Below the pieces are notes generated by a model. It saw nothing but the letters and a program-made list of their open reading frames with translations. It did not search any database and was not told where the DNA came from. The translations under genes were made by a program, and so were the position numbers. From an uncultured bacterium (GTDB lineage: Bacteria; Verrucomicrobiota; Lentisphaeria; Victivallales; UBA1829), in contig CACYHQ010000001.1 in the NCBI GenBank assembly GCA_902774245.1, positions 1-64,000 on the forward strand: a DNA stretch of 64,000 nucleotides, written 5' to 3'. Shown here in pieces: positions 18,931 to 27,614 of this stretch. Within the stretch, counting starts at the first letter, position 1. Each line of letters starts with the position of its first letter.

Positions 18931-20175
18931 ATGATCCAGAACACGCCTAAAGGACTCCGCCTCCAGATCGGTTTCTTCGGCAGACGCAACGCTGGAAAAT
19001 CATCGTTGCTCAATGCGCTCGCCGGACAGGACGTCGTCATCGTATCCGACGTCCCCGGCACCACGACCGATCCCGTCGAAAAGCCCATGGAGCTGCCTCC
19101 GCTCGGACCCGTGCTCTTCATCGACACCGCCGGGCTGGACGAGGATCCGACCGCCCTCGGCGGGATGCGTGTCGAGAAGAGCCGCCGCGTCTTCGACCGG
19201 ACCGACCTCGCGCTGATCGTGACCGACGGCGGCTGGAGCGGGACCGAGGAGGACGTGCTTGCATTCTTCCGGGGACGCACCACGCCGCTGATCGCGGTCT
19301 TCACGAAAGCCGACGTCGCCGCGCCCGATCCCGCGCTGATCGCACGGCTCGACGCGGAAAAGATCCCGCACGTCGAAGTCTCCGCCCGGACGGGAGCCGG
19401 ACTCGCCGCGCTCCGCGCCGCGCTGGTCAACGCCGCCCCCGAAGGATTCCTCGGCGCGCGTCCCATGCTCGGCGACCTCATCGCCCCCGGCGACTCCGTG
19501 CTGCTCATCACGCCCATCGACAAGGAAGCGCCGAAGGGCCGCATGATCCTGCCGGAAGTCCAGGCGATCCGCGACACGCTCGACCACGATGCGCTCTGCC
19601 TGTGCGTGACCGAACACCGAATCGCGGACATGCTGGCACGAATGAAGACGCCGCCCGCGCTCGCAGTGACCGACTCCCAGGCGTTCGGCATCGCCTCGCG
19701 TTCAGTCCCGCCCGAAATCCCGCTCACGTCGTTCTCCATTCTGCTCGCGCGCATGAAAGGCGACCTCGCCGCATGCGCCGCCGGAGCCGCCGCGATCGAC
19801 CGCCTGCACGACGGTTCCCGCGTGCTCGTGGCGGAGGCCTGTACGCATCATCCCATCGGCGACGACATCGGACGCGTGAAGCTCCCGCGCTGGATCCGCG
19901 AATACCGCCATGCGGACGGCATCGAATTCACCATGGCCGCCGGGGCGGATTTCCCCGACGACCTCACGCAATACGACCTGGTGCTCCACTGCGGCGCATG
20001 CACGTTCAACCGCCGCGCCGTCCTGTCCCGCATCCTGCACTGCCGCGAACAGGGCGTCCCGTTCACCAACTACGGCGTCGCCATCGCGCACATCCACGGC
20101 ATCCTCGAACGCGCCCTCTCCCCCTTCCCCGATGCGTATGAGGCGTTCAAAGCCGCCGCAGGAGGCCGCACCTGA
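18931..20175 (+). CDS. hydF: [FeFe]-hydrogenase maturation GTPase HydF
   Basis: The 414-residue protein is the scaffold on which the di-iron subcluster of [FeFe]-hydrogenase is assembled. Its N-terminal GTPase domain has GRRNAGKSS (G1), DTAG (G3) and TKAD (G4). The C-terminal cluster domain has the ligand set EACTHHP and HCGACTFNRR, matching the CxH...HCxxC pattern of HydF. The length is typical. hydE, hydG and the hydrogenase itself are not in the window. It lies between a GH2 gene and an MFS transporter, 30 and 19 bp away, so expression may be tied to sugar use. No ribosome site is obvious. Confidence 0.95.
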   Translation: MIQNTPKGLRLQIGFFGRRNAGKSSLLNALAGQDVVIVSDVPGTTTDPVEKPMELPPLGPVLFIDTAGLDEDPTALGGMRVEKSRRVFDRTDLALIVTDGGWSGTEEDVLAFFRGRTTPLIAVFTKADVAAPDPALIARLDAEKIPHVEVSARTGAGLAALRAALVNAAPEGFLGARPMLGDLIAPGDSVLLITPIDKEAPKGRMILPEVQAIRDTLDHDALCLCVTEHRIADMLARMKTPPALAVTDSQAFGIASRSVPPEIPLTSFSILLARMKGDLAACAAGAAAIDRLHDGSRVLVAEACTHHPIGDDIGRVKLPRWIREYRHADGIEFTMAAGADFPDDLTQYDLVLHCGACTFNRRAVLSRILHCREQGVPFTNYGVAIAHIHGILERALSPFPDAYEAFKAAAGGRT

Positions 20176-20194
20176 TCCGGCGCGGACGGCGATC

Positions 20195-21469
20195 ATGCCG
20201 CAACTCCGGACACAATCGGCGGACGCCCCCGCGTCCGTCAGGCTATCGGGCGGGAATACCCCGGATTTCACGAAGACCTGGAAACGCCATCTCTGCGTGA
20301 TCTGGAGCGCGCAGTTCCTGTCCGCCATCGGCTTTTCCTTCGGCCTGCCGTTCATCTCCTACCTCATGCAGGAGGACATGGGCGTCACGGACAAGGCCGA
20401 GCTCGCCTACTGGGTCGCCGCGTTCAGCGCCGCCTGCCCGCTCACCATGATGTTCTTCTCGCCCGTCTGGGGCGCGCTCGGCGACCGCTACGGACGCCGC
20501 AGGATGCTTCTGCGCTCCTATATCGGCGGCGCGGTGGCGGTCGGGCTCATCAGCGTGGCGCAGACTCCGCTTCAGCTGGTCATGCTCCGTGTCATCCAGG
20601 GCGCGTTCTGCGGCACCATGTCCGCCTCGCAGGCGCTCATCTCCACGCAGACCCCGCGCGAACACACCGGATTCGCGCTCGGGGCGCTGAACAGCGCCAT
20701 GTTCTCCGGCACCATCGCCGGGGCGTTCGCGGGCGGCTACGTGGCCGAACTGGCCGGATACCGTCTGGCCTTTGCGATCTCCGCCCTTTGCTTTATCCTG
20801 TCGTTCATCGCGGTCTTCTTCTTCTCCCGCGAATACTACACGCCGCCGGGGAAAGCCTCCGGCGTGCGCGGCATGCTTGATGCGCTCCGCCCAGAAACCG
20901 CCCAGCTCGCGCTGAACCTGCCCATCCTCCTGATCATGTGCCTGGTCATGTTCTCGCGTTCGTTCGACACGTCCTTCGTTCCGCTCTTCGTGCAGGAGCT
21001 GCACGGCGGCATTGACGGCGCGTCGAGGATCACGGGCGCGCTCTCCGGCCTCTGCGGCCTCGCGGGCGTCGTGTCCGGATTCCTGCTCGGATATCTCGCC
21101 GACCACTACCCGCCGGGCCGTCTGGCGGTCATATCGGCATTCCTGACCGCAGCCTTCATGTTCTCCATCTCGTTCGTCTGGGGGCTCGCCGCGCTGTTCA
21201 TCCTGCGCTTCGCCATGATTTTCATGAGCAGCGGCATCGACCCAGCCATGCAGATCTGGCTCGCGAAAAAGACCGACGAACGTTCCCGCGGGCAGATGTT
21301 CGGATGGGCGTCCGCCATGCGCTGCCTCGGCCTCGGACTCGCCCCGGTCGCGGGCGGCCCGATCGCGGCCAATCTCGGCATCCGCTTCATTTTCGCGGGA
21401 GGCTCCGTCTTCTTCATCCTGACCGCGCTGTTCGTCCTCCTCGCCATGCGATACTACAAAGAGATTTGA
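20195..21469 (+). CDS. MFS drug/proton antiporter-like transporter
   Basis: The 424-residue protein has about 12 membrane segments and the MFS loop motif GALGDRYGRRRML between segments 2 and 3. Such 12-segment transporters (DHA1-like) export small molecules or drugs with proton antiport; the substrate cannot be read from the sequence. I chose ATG 20195 because an upstream in-frame extension would overlap hydF and has no hydrophobic or family-like content. It starts 19 bp after hydF and converges on the second GH2 gene across a shared terminator. Confidence 0.88.
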   Translation: MPQLRTQSADAPASVRLSGGNTPDFTKTWKRHLCVIWSAQFLSAIGFSFGLPFISYLMQEDMGVTDKAELAYWVAAFSAACPLTMMFFSPVWGALGDRYGRRRMLLRSYIGGAVAVGLISVAQTPLQLVMLRVIQGAFCGTMSASQALISTQTPREHTGFALGALNSAMFSGTIAGAFAGGYVAELAGYRLAFAISALCFILSFIAVFFFSREYYTPPGKASGVRGMLDALRPETAQLALNLPILLIMCLVMFSRSFDTSFVPLFVQELHGGIDGASRITGALSGLCGLAGVVSGFLLGYLADHYPPGRLAVISAFLTAAFMFSISFVWGLAALFILRFAMIFMSSGIDPAMQIWLAKKTDERSRGQMFGWASAMRCLGLGLAPVAGGPIAANLGIRFIFAGGSVFFILTALFVLLAMRYYKEI

Positions 21470-21480
21470 TTGCACAATAC

Positions 21481-21524
21481 AAAATCCCGGCTGACTGAAA
21501 AACTTCAGAGAGCCGGGATTGTTT
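21481..21524. terminator. Bidirectional hairpin between the MFS gene and the second GH2 gene
   Basis: AATCCCGGCT (21482-21491) pairs with AGCCGGGATT (21510-21519). GTTTC follows on the plus strand and TTTGTATTG on the minus strand. A second hairpin, CGGACGC (21535-21541) with GCGTCCG (21549-21555), lies between it and the GH2 stop codon. Confidence 0.65.
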
Positions 21525-21564
21525 CAAATGCGGACCGGACGCTTCGTTTGCGTCCGATCATGTC

Positions 21565-24246
21565 TTACAGCATGATCTCGAATTCGGAGACGGCGGGGCC
21601 GGGTTTCGCCGCGTCCGCCGGACCGAACGTGATCCGGAAGAACAGTCCCTCGAACTTGCCGTCCATCGGGATGACCGTTTCCTTGAAGGTCCCCTTGACC
21701 TCGCCGACCGGAGTCCAGGATTCCTGATCCAGCGAGCAGTCCACCTTGAATGTGTATTCCGCTTCGGAGTTGAAGACGATGCGGATATTTTTCGGCTTGA
21801 TAATGCGTTCGGCGGAGACCGTCAGGAAGCACTTGCCGCCGGACGCGGCCTGGTAGAACGTCTCGGGACGACCGTCGACGGCGCAGATGGCGGAATGACC
21901 GGGGACTGAATCCGAGGCGAGCGTGGGCTTGTCCAGCGCCATGTTCAGCGGCTTGTCGATCGGCTTCGTGCCGATCAGCTCGCCCGTGAACTTGACGTAC
22001 AGACGGCTCTCGATGACCGGGGTTTTGCCGGGGATGAATCCGGGGCCGCGCGTGGAGGTGATCTCGATGCGGGAGGATTCGAGGCCGGGCGATGTCGCTT
22101 CGATCACGGTGGTCCCGCTGTAGTAGGAACGGAAGTCGATGGAGCACTTGCCGTCGCGGATGGCGATGTCGGAGTCGTTTCTGAACGTGATGGAGCGTCC
22201 GGTGGGGAATTCGCCGGGGCCGGAGACCACGCGGAACGTCACCTCGGGAGAATTGCTGAGTTCCCTGCCCTCGGCATTGACGATCGTCGCGATCAGCTGC
22301 ACGTCGTCGGTGCCGTCGGCGAACATGGAATTCTTGTCGGAGGTCAGGACGACCTTCGCCGGAGTGCCTTCGACGGGCCATTCCGGGTGCTTCACGCCGC
22401 CGAACACCTCGCGGTAGTAGTACCAGCGGCGCTTGGGCAGGCGGAAATAGTCCATGACGCCCATCCAGCCGAAGCGGCCGCCCATGCTGCCGTGGTCGAT
22501 GCCGCACCAGATGACCTCGCCGCTTCGCCAGTCGTATTCTTTCTTGCCGGTGATGTGGCTGACGGATTCGTAGCCGGCGTCGAACTTGCCGGGCCGGACC
22601 TCCATGGCGGAGCCGACCGCGCCGTATTCGCTGACCACGTTCGGGATGCCGGGGTTCTGGTATTCGCGGATGTACTCGCCGTCGCCGTTGTACCCGGCGA
22701 TGTCGCTGCAATGGTCCACCTGGCCGCGCTGCGCGCCGCCGACCGCCGCCAGACGGGTCGGATCGGCCTCATGCGCGATCTTCGTGAGACGGCGCAGGAA
22801 ATCGCGCACTTTCGGCATCACGCGCCCGTCGGAGAAGAACACCTCGTTGCAGAGGCTCCAGCACACGATGGACGGGTGGTTGCGGTTGATGCGGATCATG
22901 TCGCGCAGGCTGCGGATCACGGATTCCTCGAACGGGATCTGGTCGGCCTCCTCCACGGGGTACGCGCTCGCGCCGCCCCAGATCGTCGGGCCGCCCATGC
23001 CGGTCGTGCCCCAGAAGCAGTTTTCGCTCCAGAACATCATGCCGATGCGGTCGCAGGCGTCCGCGAATGCCGGATGGTGCGGATAGTGGCAGCCGCGGAT
23101 GAAATCGAATCCGGCCTCCTTCATGTAGCGCACATCGCGCTCGAATCCGGCGTGGCTGACGGCGTCGCCCCAGCCTGCGCGGTCCTGATGCACGTTCGCA
23201 CCGTGGAAATACCGGTTCTTGCCGTTGAGGAAGAACCCCTTGTCGGCAGTCCATTTGACCGTGCGGAATCCGAAGTTATCGGAGTAACGGTCGTAGAAAA
23301 GCGAGGTCTTCGCGTCGACCACGGTGGTCTCCGCGCGGTACAGGTTCGGCGTCTCGGGCGACCACCATTTGGCGTCCTTCACCTGCGGCGTGACGATCTC
23401 GACCTCCATGAGGGCATTCGGTGTCAGCGCAATGCCGTTTTTCGACGCCTGCGCCACGAGGTTGCCCTCCGGGTCGTAGATGCTGGTCGCCACGTTGATC
23501 GTGCGCGCCTCGCCGGACTGGTTGCGGATTTCGCTGACCACACGGACGGACGTGTCGCCCTCTTCGAGTTTCGGCGTGGTAATCGCCATGCCATACCACG
23601 CCACATGGACGTCCCGCTTCACGACGAGCGAGACGTCGCGGTAGATGCCGCCGGAGAACGTGTGTTCGCCCGCGCGCGGAGCCAGGCGCGGATTCCAGTT
23701 GTTGTTCACGCGTACGGCGATGATGTTATCGCCGTTGACCATCTGATCGGTAAAGTCGACCTCGAATCCGGTGTAGCCGCCTTCGTGATGCCCGGCGAGC
23801 TTGCCGTTCACATACACGTCCGCGACCTGAAAGACGCCTTTGAAGTCAAGATAATACCGGTATTTCTTGTCCTCCTCGGCAACGACCTGTCCGTCTTTGA
23901 TGACGAAATCCACGTTCGAGATATGGATTTTCTTCCGATACCAGCCGTCGCCGGTATAGAAACGGTCTGAGAGAAAATACGGCAGGCTGAACGAGTGCGG
24001 GATATGGGCGAGCTCCCATTTGCTGTCGTCGAGGTCGACCGCCTGTCCGTTCTCGACTGAGCCGAGCTTGAATTTCCATTCCGCGTTGAGGTTGGAAACC
24101 ACCCGGCCGGAAAGCGGCGGCTTCTTGCCGGCCGCAACAAAAGGCAGATCCGCACCGACGGCCTGCGCGTTCGCCTGCACGGCGCCGAGGACCATGATTC
24201 CGGCGCAGAGGACCGCGCCGACGCAATAGCGATGAAACAATTTCAT
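21565..24246 (-). CDS. Secreted GH2 family glycoside hydrolase with C-terminal discoidin domain
   Basis: The 893-residue protein has a signal peptide (cleavage near QANA-QAV, residue 28). A GH2 jelly-roll domain (HIPHSFSLPY, VYVNGKLAGHHEGGYTGF), an Ig-like domain and a TIM barrel (FHGANVHQDRAGWGD) follow. The acid/base is probably Glu468 in SLCNEVF and the nucleophile Glu540 in VVSEYG. After an invasin-like or DUF4982-like segment, residues about 765-893 form an F5/8 type C (discoidin) domain, a likely carbohydrate-binding module. AAAGGA lies before the start. It converges with the other GH2 cluster and probably acts on the same class of glycans. The exact specificity is unknown. Confidence 0.92.
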   Translation of the reverse strand: MKLFHRYCVGAVLCAGIMVLGAVQANAQAVGADLPFVAAGKKPPLSGRVVSNLNAEWKFKLGSVENGQAVDLDDSKWELAHIPHSFSLPYFLSDRFYTGDGWYRKKIHISNVDFVIKDGQVVAEEDKKYRYYLDFKGVFQVADVYVNGKLAGHHEGGYTGFEVDFTDQMVNGDNIIAVRVNNNWNPRLAPRAGEHTFSGGIYRDVSLVVKRDVHVAWYGMAITTPKLEEGDTSVRVVSEIRNQSGEARTINVATSIYDPEGNLVAQASKNGIALTPNALMEVEIVTPQVKDAKWWSPETPNLYRAETTVVDAKTSLFYDRYSDNFGFRTVKWTADKGFFLNGKNRYFHGANVHQDRAGWGDAVSHAGFERDVRYMKEAGFDFIRGCHYPHHPAFADACDRIGMMFWSENCFWGTTGMGGPTIWGGASAYPVEEADQIPFEESVIRSLRDMIRINRNHPSIVCWSLCNEVFFSDGRVMPKVRDFLRRLTKIAHEADPTRLAAVGGAQRGQVDHCSDIAGYNGDGEYIREYQNPGIPNVVSEYGAVGSAMEVRPGKFDAGYESVSHITGKKEYDWRSGEVIWCGIDHGSMGGRFGWMGVMDYFRLPKRRWYYYREVFGGVKHPEWPVEGTPAKVVLTSDKNSMFADGTDDVQLIATIVNAEGRELSNSPEVTFRVVSGPGEFPTGRSITFRNDSDIAIRDGKCSIDFRSYYSGTTVIEATSPGLESSRIEITSTRGPGFIPGKTPVIESRLYVKFTGELIGTKPIDKPLNMALDKPTLASDSVPGHSAICAVDGRPETFYQAASGGKCFLTVSAERIIKPKNIRIVFNSEAEYTFKVDCSLDQESWTPVGEVKGTFKETVIPMDGKFEGLFFRITFGPADAAKPGPAVSEFEIML

Positions 24247-24321
24247 TCCGTATCCTTTCCTGATTCTCTCCGGTCAGCATCGGAGCTACGCCGGAAACTT
24301 TTCTGTTAACGTTCCACCTTT

Positions 24322-24349
24322 ACTTTATTCCATTCCAGTTAATTTGCAA
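24322..24349 (-). promoter_or_regulatory. Possible promoter of the second GH2 gene
   Basis: On the minus strand TTGCAA (24349-24344) and TAAAGT (24327-24322) are separated by 16 bp. Both boxes are imperfect. A GTTAAC palindrome at 24305-24310 falls near the expected transcript start and might be an operator. Confidence 0.35.
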
Positions 24350-24801
24350 ACATGGTTTCGCAGTTTTCAGGAGAAAAAACGGTTTGTTTACGTCATTTTT
24401 CACGTTTTTGACGTTACATCTAACATTCGCGGCAACAAAAAAGGCATAAGCGAAAAACGATCCAGCGACGTGCGTTCCCCCCGTAACCCTCCGTCACCGG
24501 ACAGCCGTTTCCCCCCGAAAACGGTCATCCGGCCCCCTTGACGGCGGATTCCAACGCATGACATCATGCGGATCGTTCATCCTGCCCCGGGATTCCCCCG
24601 ATTCCGTGATTCCCGGGCCAGGACCGCTTATGCCGGAGAAAAGGATCGCTCCCCCTCTCGTTTTTTACTATACCATGATTCTCGGCGTGAAGCAAACGCG
24701 AAAACACCGCAAGATGAAAGAAAAACCGTCCCCGGACGTACTTTTTCCGGGGTGGTCAAGTTTGCTGTACAAGTTTTTACGGCCGATATGGCATCCGCGT
24801 C

Positions 24802-24840
24802 AAAAGAAAAACCGCACCCGGAAAAGGTCTCCGGATGCGG
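24802..24840 (-). terminator. Terminator of the repeat-rich membrane protein gene
   Basis: Read on the minus strand, CCGCATCCGG (24840-24831) pairs with CCGGGTGCGG (24821-24812) with one mismatch, and TTTTTCTTTT follows (24811-24802). Confidence 0.8.
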
Positions 24841-24885
24841 CGAAGTTCGATTCTGTTTCGCCCGTTCAGTTCGGGCAGGATCCGC

Positions 24886-25902
24886 TCATTTCGGCATGAG
24901 GAACTGCGGGATCGGGATCTGCTGCCCCTGGTACATGTTCATGTACTGCGCGAAGAGCAGATAGGCGATGAAGCAGACGCAGATGAGCGTGAGGATGGAA
25001 AGCGTGAGGAAGAACCAGTTCGGTTCGTCGGCGGACGTGACCGGGTCTTTCTGCTTTTTCACCTTCGGCAGCTTGCCATTTTTCTTCTTGTCTTCGGGCA
25101 CGGCTTCCGGCACGGGAGTCGGAGTTTCGACCGGAGCGGCGACAGGGGGCTGTTCCGGCAGTTCCGCGGGCTTCTGTTCTTCCTGCTTCTGCGCCTGGGG
25201 CGGCATGTTCGGGATGTTCAGGCCGGGGATGATGTTCTTCGGGAGTTCCTTCTGCTGGGACGGCTGATTTTTCAGCTTCAGCGTGAGCTTGCGTTCCGGC
25301 GGGATCGGGGATTCGCCGACCTTCTTGGCGGGCGCGGCTTCCGCGGGCTTCTGATCTTCCGGCTTCTTCAGCTGGACGGTCGGGGTCGAGGACTCGGGCT
25401 TCTTCAGCTGGATCGTCGGAGTCGAGGGTTCCGGTTTCTTCAGCTGGACCGTCGGGGGCGTCGTTTCCGGCTTCTTCAGCTGGATCGTCGGAGTCGAGGA
25501 TTCCGGCTTCTTCAGCTGGATCGTCGGGGAGGTGGAAGCAGTCGAAGCGGATTCCACGGGCTTGGCGGTCGGAATGCCGGTCGGCGTTTCCGCTGCTTTC
25601 GGCACGATTTTGATCGCGGGTTTCACTTCGGAAGCCGGAGCCGTGGATTCGACAGGAGAGGCCGTCGGCGGACGGAGACGGATCGTCTGCTTGACGCCGG
25701 GGACAACAGTGGAGGGCGACGGTGCGATATGGATCGCGGGTTCCGCCTGCGCGGCGGCATCGGCCGCGGCATCAGCGACTCCGGCAGGAGCGGCGGCATC
25801 GGCCGCGGCCGCGGGCGGAGTCATCGGTCTGAGTTTGATCGTGGCGCGCGGACGAACGTCCTCGGGGGTGTTCATCGGGGTATCGGAAGTCGGATCTGCC
25901 AT
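24886..25902 (-). CDS. Proline/lysine-rich repeat protein with one C-terminal membrane anchor
   Basis: I do not recognise the function of this 338-residue protein. About residues 1-285 are low-complexity, rich in Pro, Ala, Lys and Glu, with no signal peptide. One membrane segment (FFLTLSILTLICVCFIAYLLF) lies about 35 residues from the end, so most of the chain is probably cytoplasmic with a short external tail. Five tandem 12-residue units PT(I/V)QLKKPExxx form the core, and degenerate versions (ATIKLRPM, AIHIAP, TIRLRPP, AIKIVP, LTLKLKN) flank them. I start at ATG 25902 with GAAGGA upstream, not at a TTG five codons earlier. It may be a scaffold or docking protein; that is inference. Confidence 0.75.
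   Translation of the reverse strand: MADPTSDTPMNTPEDVRPRATIKLRPMTPPAAAADAAAPAGVADAAADAAAQAEPAIHIAPSPSTVVPGVKQTIRLRPPTASPVESTAPASEVKPAIKIVPKAAETPTGIPTAKPVESASTASTSPTIQLKKPESSTPTIQLKKPETTPPTVQLKKPEPSTPTIQLKKPESSTPTVQLKKPEDQKPAEAAPAKKVGESPIPPERKLTLKLKNQPSQQKELPKNIIPGLNIPNMPPQAQKQEEQKPAELPEQPPVAAPVETPTPVPEAVPEDKKKNGKLPKVKKQKDPVTSADEPNWFFLTLSILTLICVCFIAYLLFAQYMNMYQGQQIPIPQFLMPK
25364..25543 (-). repeat. Five 36-bp coding repeats (12-residue TIQLKKPE units)
   Basis: Each unit begins TTCTTCAGCTGGA on the plus strand, at 25364, 25400, 25436, 25472 and 25508. The units differ mostly at codons for the variable last three residues, and the array keeps the frame of the gene. Confidence 0.9.
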
Positions 25903-25949
25903 GGCTGTTTCCTTCAAAGGTGGTTCAAGACTGCATATTCATAGAGGGA

Positions 25950-25977
25950 AATATATCACGCTATCGCGGAAAGACAA
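25950..25977 (-). promoter_or_regulatory. Promoter of the repeat-rich membrane protein gene
   Basis: On the minus strand TTGTCT (25977-25972) and TATATT (25955-25950) are separated by 16 bp. The leader to ATG 25902 is about 40 nt. Confidence 0.65.
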
Positions 25978-26057
25978 GTTTTTTTTCTCATTTTTACCGA
26001 AAAAAACCGTAAAAACCTAAACCGACGAGCTTCTTCCGTCCCGATGGCGCAGAAAGA

Positions 26058-27383
26058 TCAGACCGCATCGGACTCGTCGTGTCCAGTCGCATCCGAGTCC
26101 GCCACCGGCTTTTCGATGCGGACACGGGTGATGCGGCGTCCCTCCAGCGCCTGCACGGTAAAGCGCAGTCCGCCGATCTCCGCGACGTCACCGGGCTTCG
26201 GGATGTCGTCAAGTTCCGCCATCAGAAGTCCGCCCACGGTGTCCGGGCGTTCATCCTCCGGCAGTTTGCAGTTCAGGTCGCGTTCGACCTCAGGGACGCG
26301 GACGAGTCCGCCGGATTCCCATGTGGTCTCGGACACGCGGATCAGCGACTCCTCCGGTTTCCGCGGATGGAGCGATCCGACAAGTTCCTCCAGCAGATCG
26401 TCGCGCGTGACCACGCCCGCCGTGCCGCCGAATTCGTCCAGCACGACCGCGATCTCGAACTGTTCGCGCTGCATATCGTGCAGGACCTGCTGGACGCTCG
26501 CGCCTTCCGGTACGAAATGAGGTTTCCGCATGACCGCGACCGGCAGCGGGGGCTGTCCGGTTTTAAGCTTGTTCCGGTAGTAATCCAGTGCATAAAGAAC
26601 ACCGATGACCCGGTCGATCGTGCCCCGATACACAGGAAACGCCGTGAACCCTTTTTCGGTCAGAAGACGTTCGATTTCCTCCGTCTTTGACCCGGCTTCG
26701 ATGGCGCAGACGGCTCCGCGCCGCGTCATGATCTCGCCGCAGGTGATGTCGTCCAGCTCGAAGACGTTCTGGATGATGCGGCGTTCGTCGGCGTCGATGA
26801 GCCCGTCCTTCTCGCTCATATTGATGAGCGAACGGATTTCCTCCTCGGTGACCTTGTCGGTGTTTTCGGCGGACCCGAATGGCATCATGACGAGCTTGAC
26901 CGAGTTGTTCAGCAGCCACACCAGCGGCGAGGCAGCCCGCGCGAGCCAATGGATCGGGATCGCGGAGTTCAGCGCGACGAACGAGGTGTAACGCAGGGCG
27001 ATCTGTTTCGGCACGAGTTCGCCGAGGACCAGCGAGAAAAAGGCCAGGATCAGCGTGATGAGCACCACGGAAATATGGTCGATCACGGTCTCGGGCAGCC
27101 CGGTGAACCCGACGTCATGGTAGATCCAGCGCGCCAGAGGGTCGGAAAATGTGTCGGCCGCGAAGGCGCTGGCGAGGAATCCGGCGAGCGTCACGCCGAC
27201 CTGCACCGTCGCCAGGAAACGTCCCGTATCGGCGGCGAGGAAGCCGAGGATCCGACCGCGTTTGCCCTCTTTCGAAAGCTGGTCCAGCGTGACGGGTTTC
27301 AGGGAGATCAGAGCGGCTTCGGCAGCCGAGAAAAATGCGTTGCAAAGGATCAGTACGACAAGAAAAACAAGGTGTAGTATCAA
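26058..27383 (-). CDS. CNNM/CorC (HlyC family) membrane protein with CBS domains
   Basis: The 441-residue protein has an N-terminal DUF21/CNNM transmembrane domain (NAFFSAAEAALISL near residue 15; GELVPKQIAL), a CBS pair (ITCGEIMTRRGAVCAIE, VLDEFGGTAGVVTRDDLLEELVG), and a C-terminal CorC_HlyC domain (PDTVGGLLMAEL). Members are linked to magnesium or cobalt efflux. No ATG fits in frame near the usual start; TTG at 27383 gives the standard N-terminus (MILHLVFLVV), with the promoter about 60 bp upstream. A frame continues further upstream, but that part lies past the promoter and has unnatural composition. Confidence 0.85.
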   Translation of the reverse strand: MILHLVFLVVLILCNAFFSAAEAALISLKPVTLDQLSKEGKRGRILGFLAADTGRFLATVQVGVTLAGFLASAFAADTFSDPLARWIYHDVGFTGLPETVIDHISVVLITLILAFFSLVLGELVPKQIALRYTSFVALNSAIPIHWLARAASPLVWLLNNSVKLVMMPFGSAENTDKVTEEEIRSLINMSEKDGLIDADERRIIQNVFELDDITCGEIMTRRGAVCAIEAGSKTEEIERLLTEKGFTAFPVYRGTIDRVIGVLYALDYYRNKLKTGQPPLPVAVMRKPHFVPEGASVQQVLHDMQREQFEIAVVLDEFGGTAGVVTRDDLLEELVGSLHPRKPEESLIRVSETTWESGGLVRVPEVERDLNCKLPEDERPDTVGGLLMAELDDIPKPGDVAEIGGLRFTVQALEGRRITRVRIEKPVADSDATGHDESDAV

Positions 27384-27444
27384 AGCGGGATCCGGGGTTT
27401 CCGTTTTCAGTTCATGGAGGGCGTCCCATGCAGGACAGAATAAT

Positions 27445-27472
27445 AAAATACAGGAAAACGGCGGAAAGTCAA
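27445..27472 (-). promoter_or_regulatory. Promoter of the CNNM/CorC gene
   Basis: On the minus strand TTGACT (27472-27467) and TATTTT (27450-27445) are separated by 16 bp. The -35 box is one arm of an inverted repeat shared with the divergent promoter at 27482. Confidence 0.6.
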
Positions 27473-27481
27473 GTTTTTTTC

Positions 27482-27509
27482 TTGACTTTTCGGAAAAATG
27501 GCTTATTGT
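27482..27509 (+). promoter_or_regulatory. Promoter of the exported protein/ABC importer operon
   Basis: TTGACT (27482-27487) and TATTGT (27504-27509) are separated by 16 bp. The leader to ATG 27615 would be about 100 nt. AGTCAAG (27467-27473) and CTTGACT (27481-27487) form a perfect inverted repeat with the divergent promoter. Confidence 0.55.
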
Positions 27510-27614
27510 TCTATGATTTATTTGCGGCTGTGCAAACTGCAGGCAACATAAGCCGGGAGTTTCGCTCCGCTTTTCCGCACATTCAACAGACATTTTCAAT
27601 ACAAGGAAACGCCC

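Larger units (their letters stand above)
24247..24885. other. 639-bp intergenic region without a convincing gene
   Basis: This gap separates two minus-strand genes. The right end holds the terminator of the repeat-protein gene (24802-24840) and the left end a weak promoter for the GH2 gene (24322-24349). Short frames of 65-113 codons exist but have no ribosome sites, no recognisable motifs and unnatural composition. A compact repeat block lies at 24586-24617. I see no RNA gene I can name. Confidence 0.6.

Noticed and set aside
24344..24899. Short plus-strand frames of 65-132 codons in the gap upstream of the second GH2 gene
   Set aside because: They lack ribosome sites and motifs, overlap each other and the terminator, and have unnatural composition.
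25364..25543. Five 36-bp direct repeats considered as a CRISPR array
   Set aside because: The units are contiguous with no spacers, keep a reading frame, and encode the TIQLKKPE repeats.
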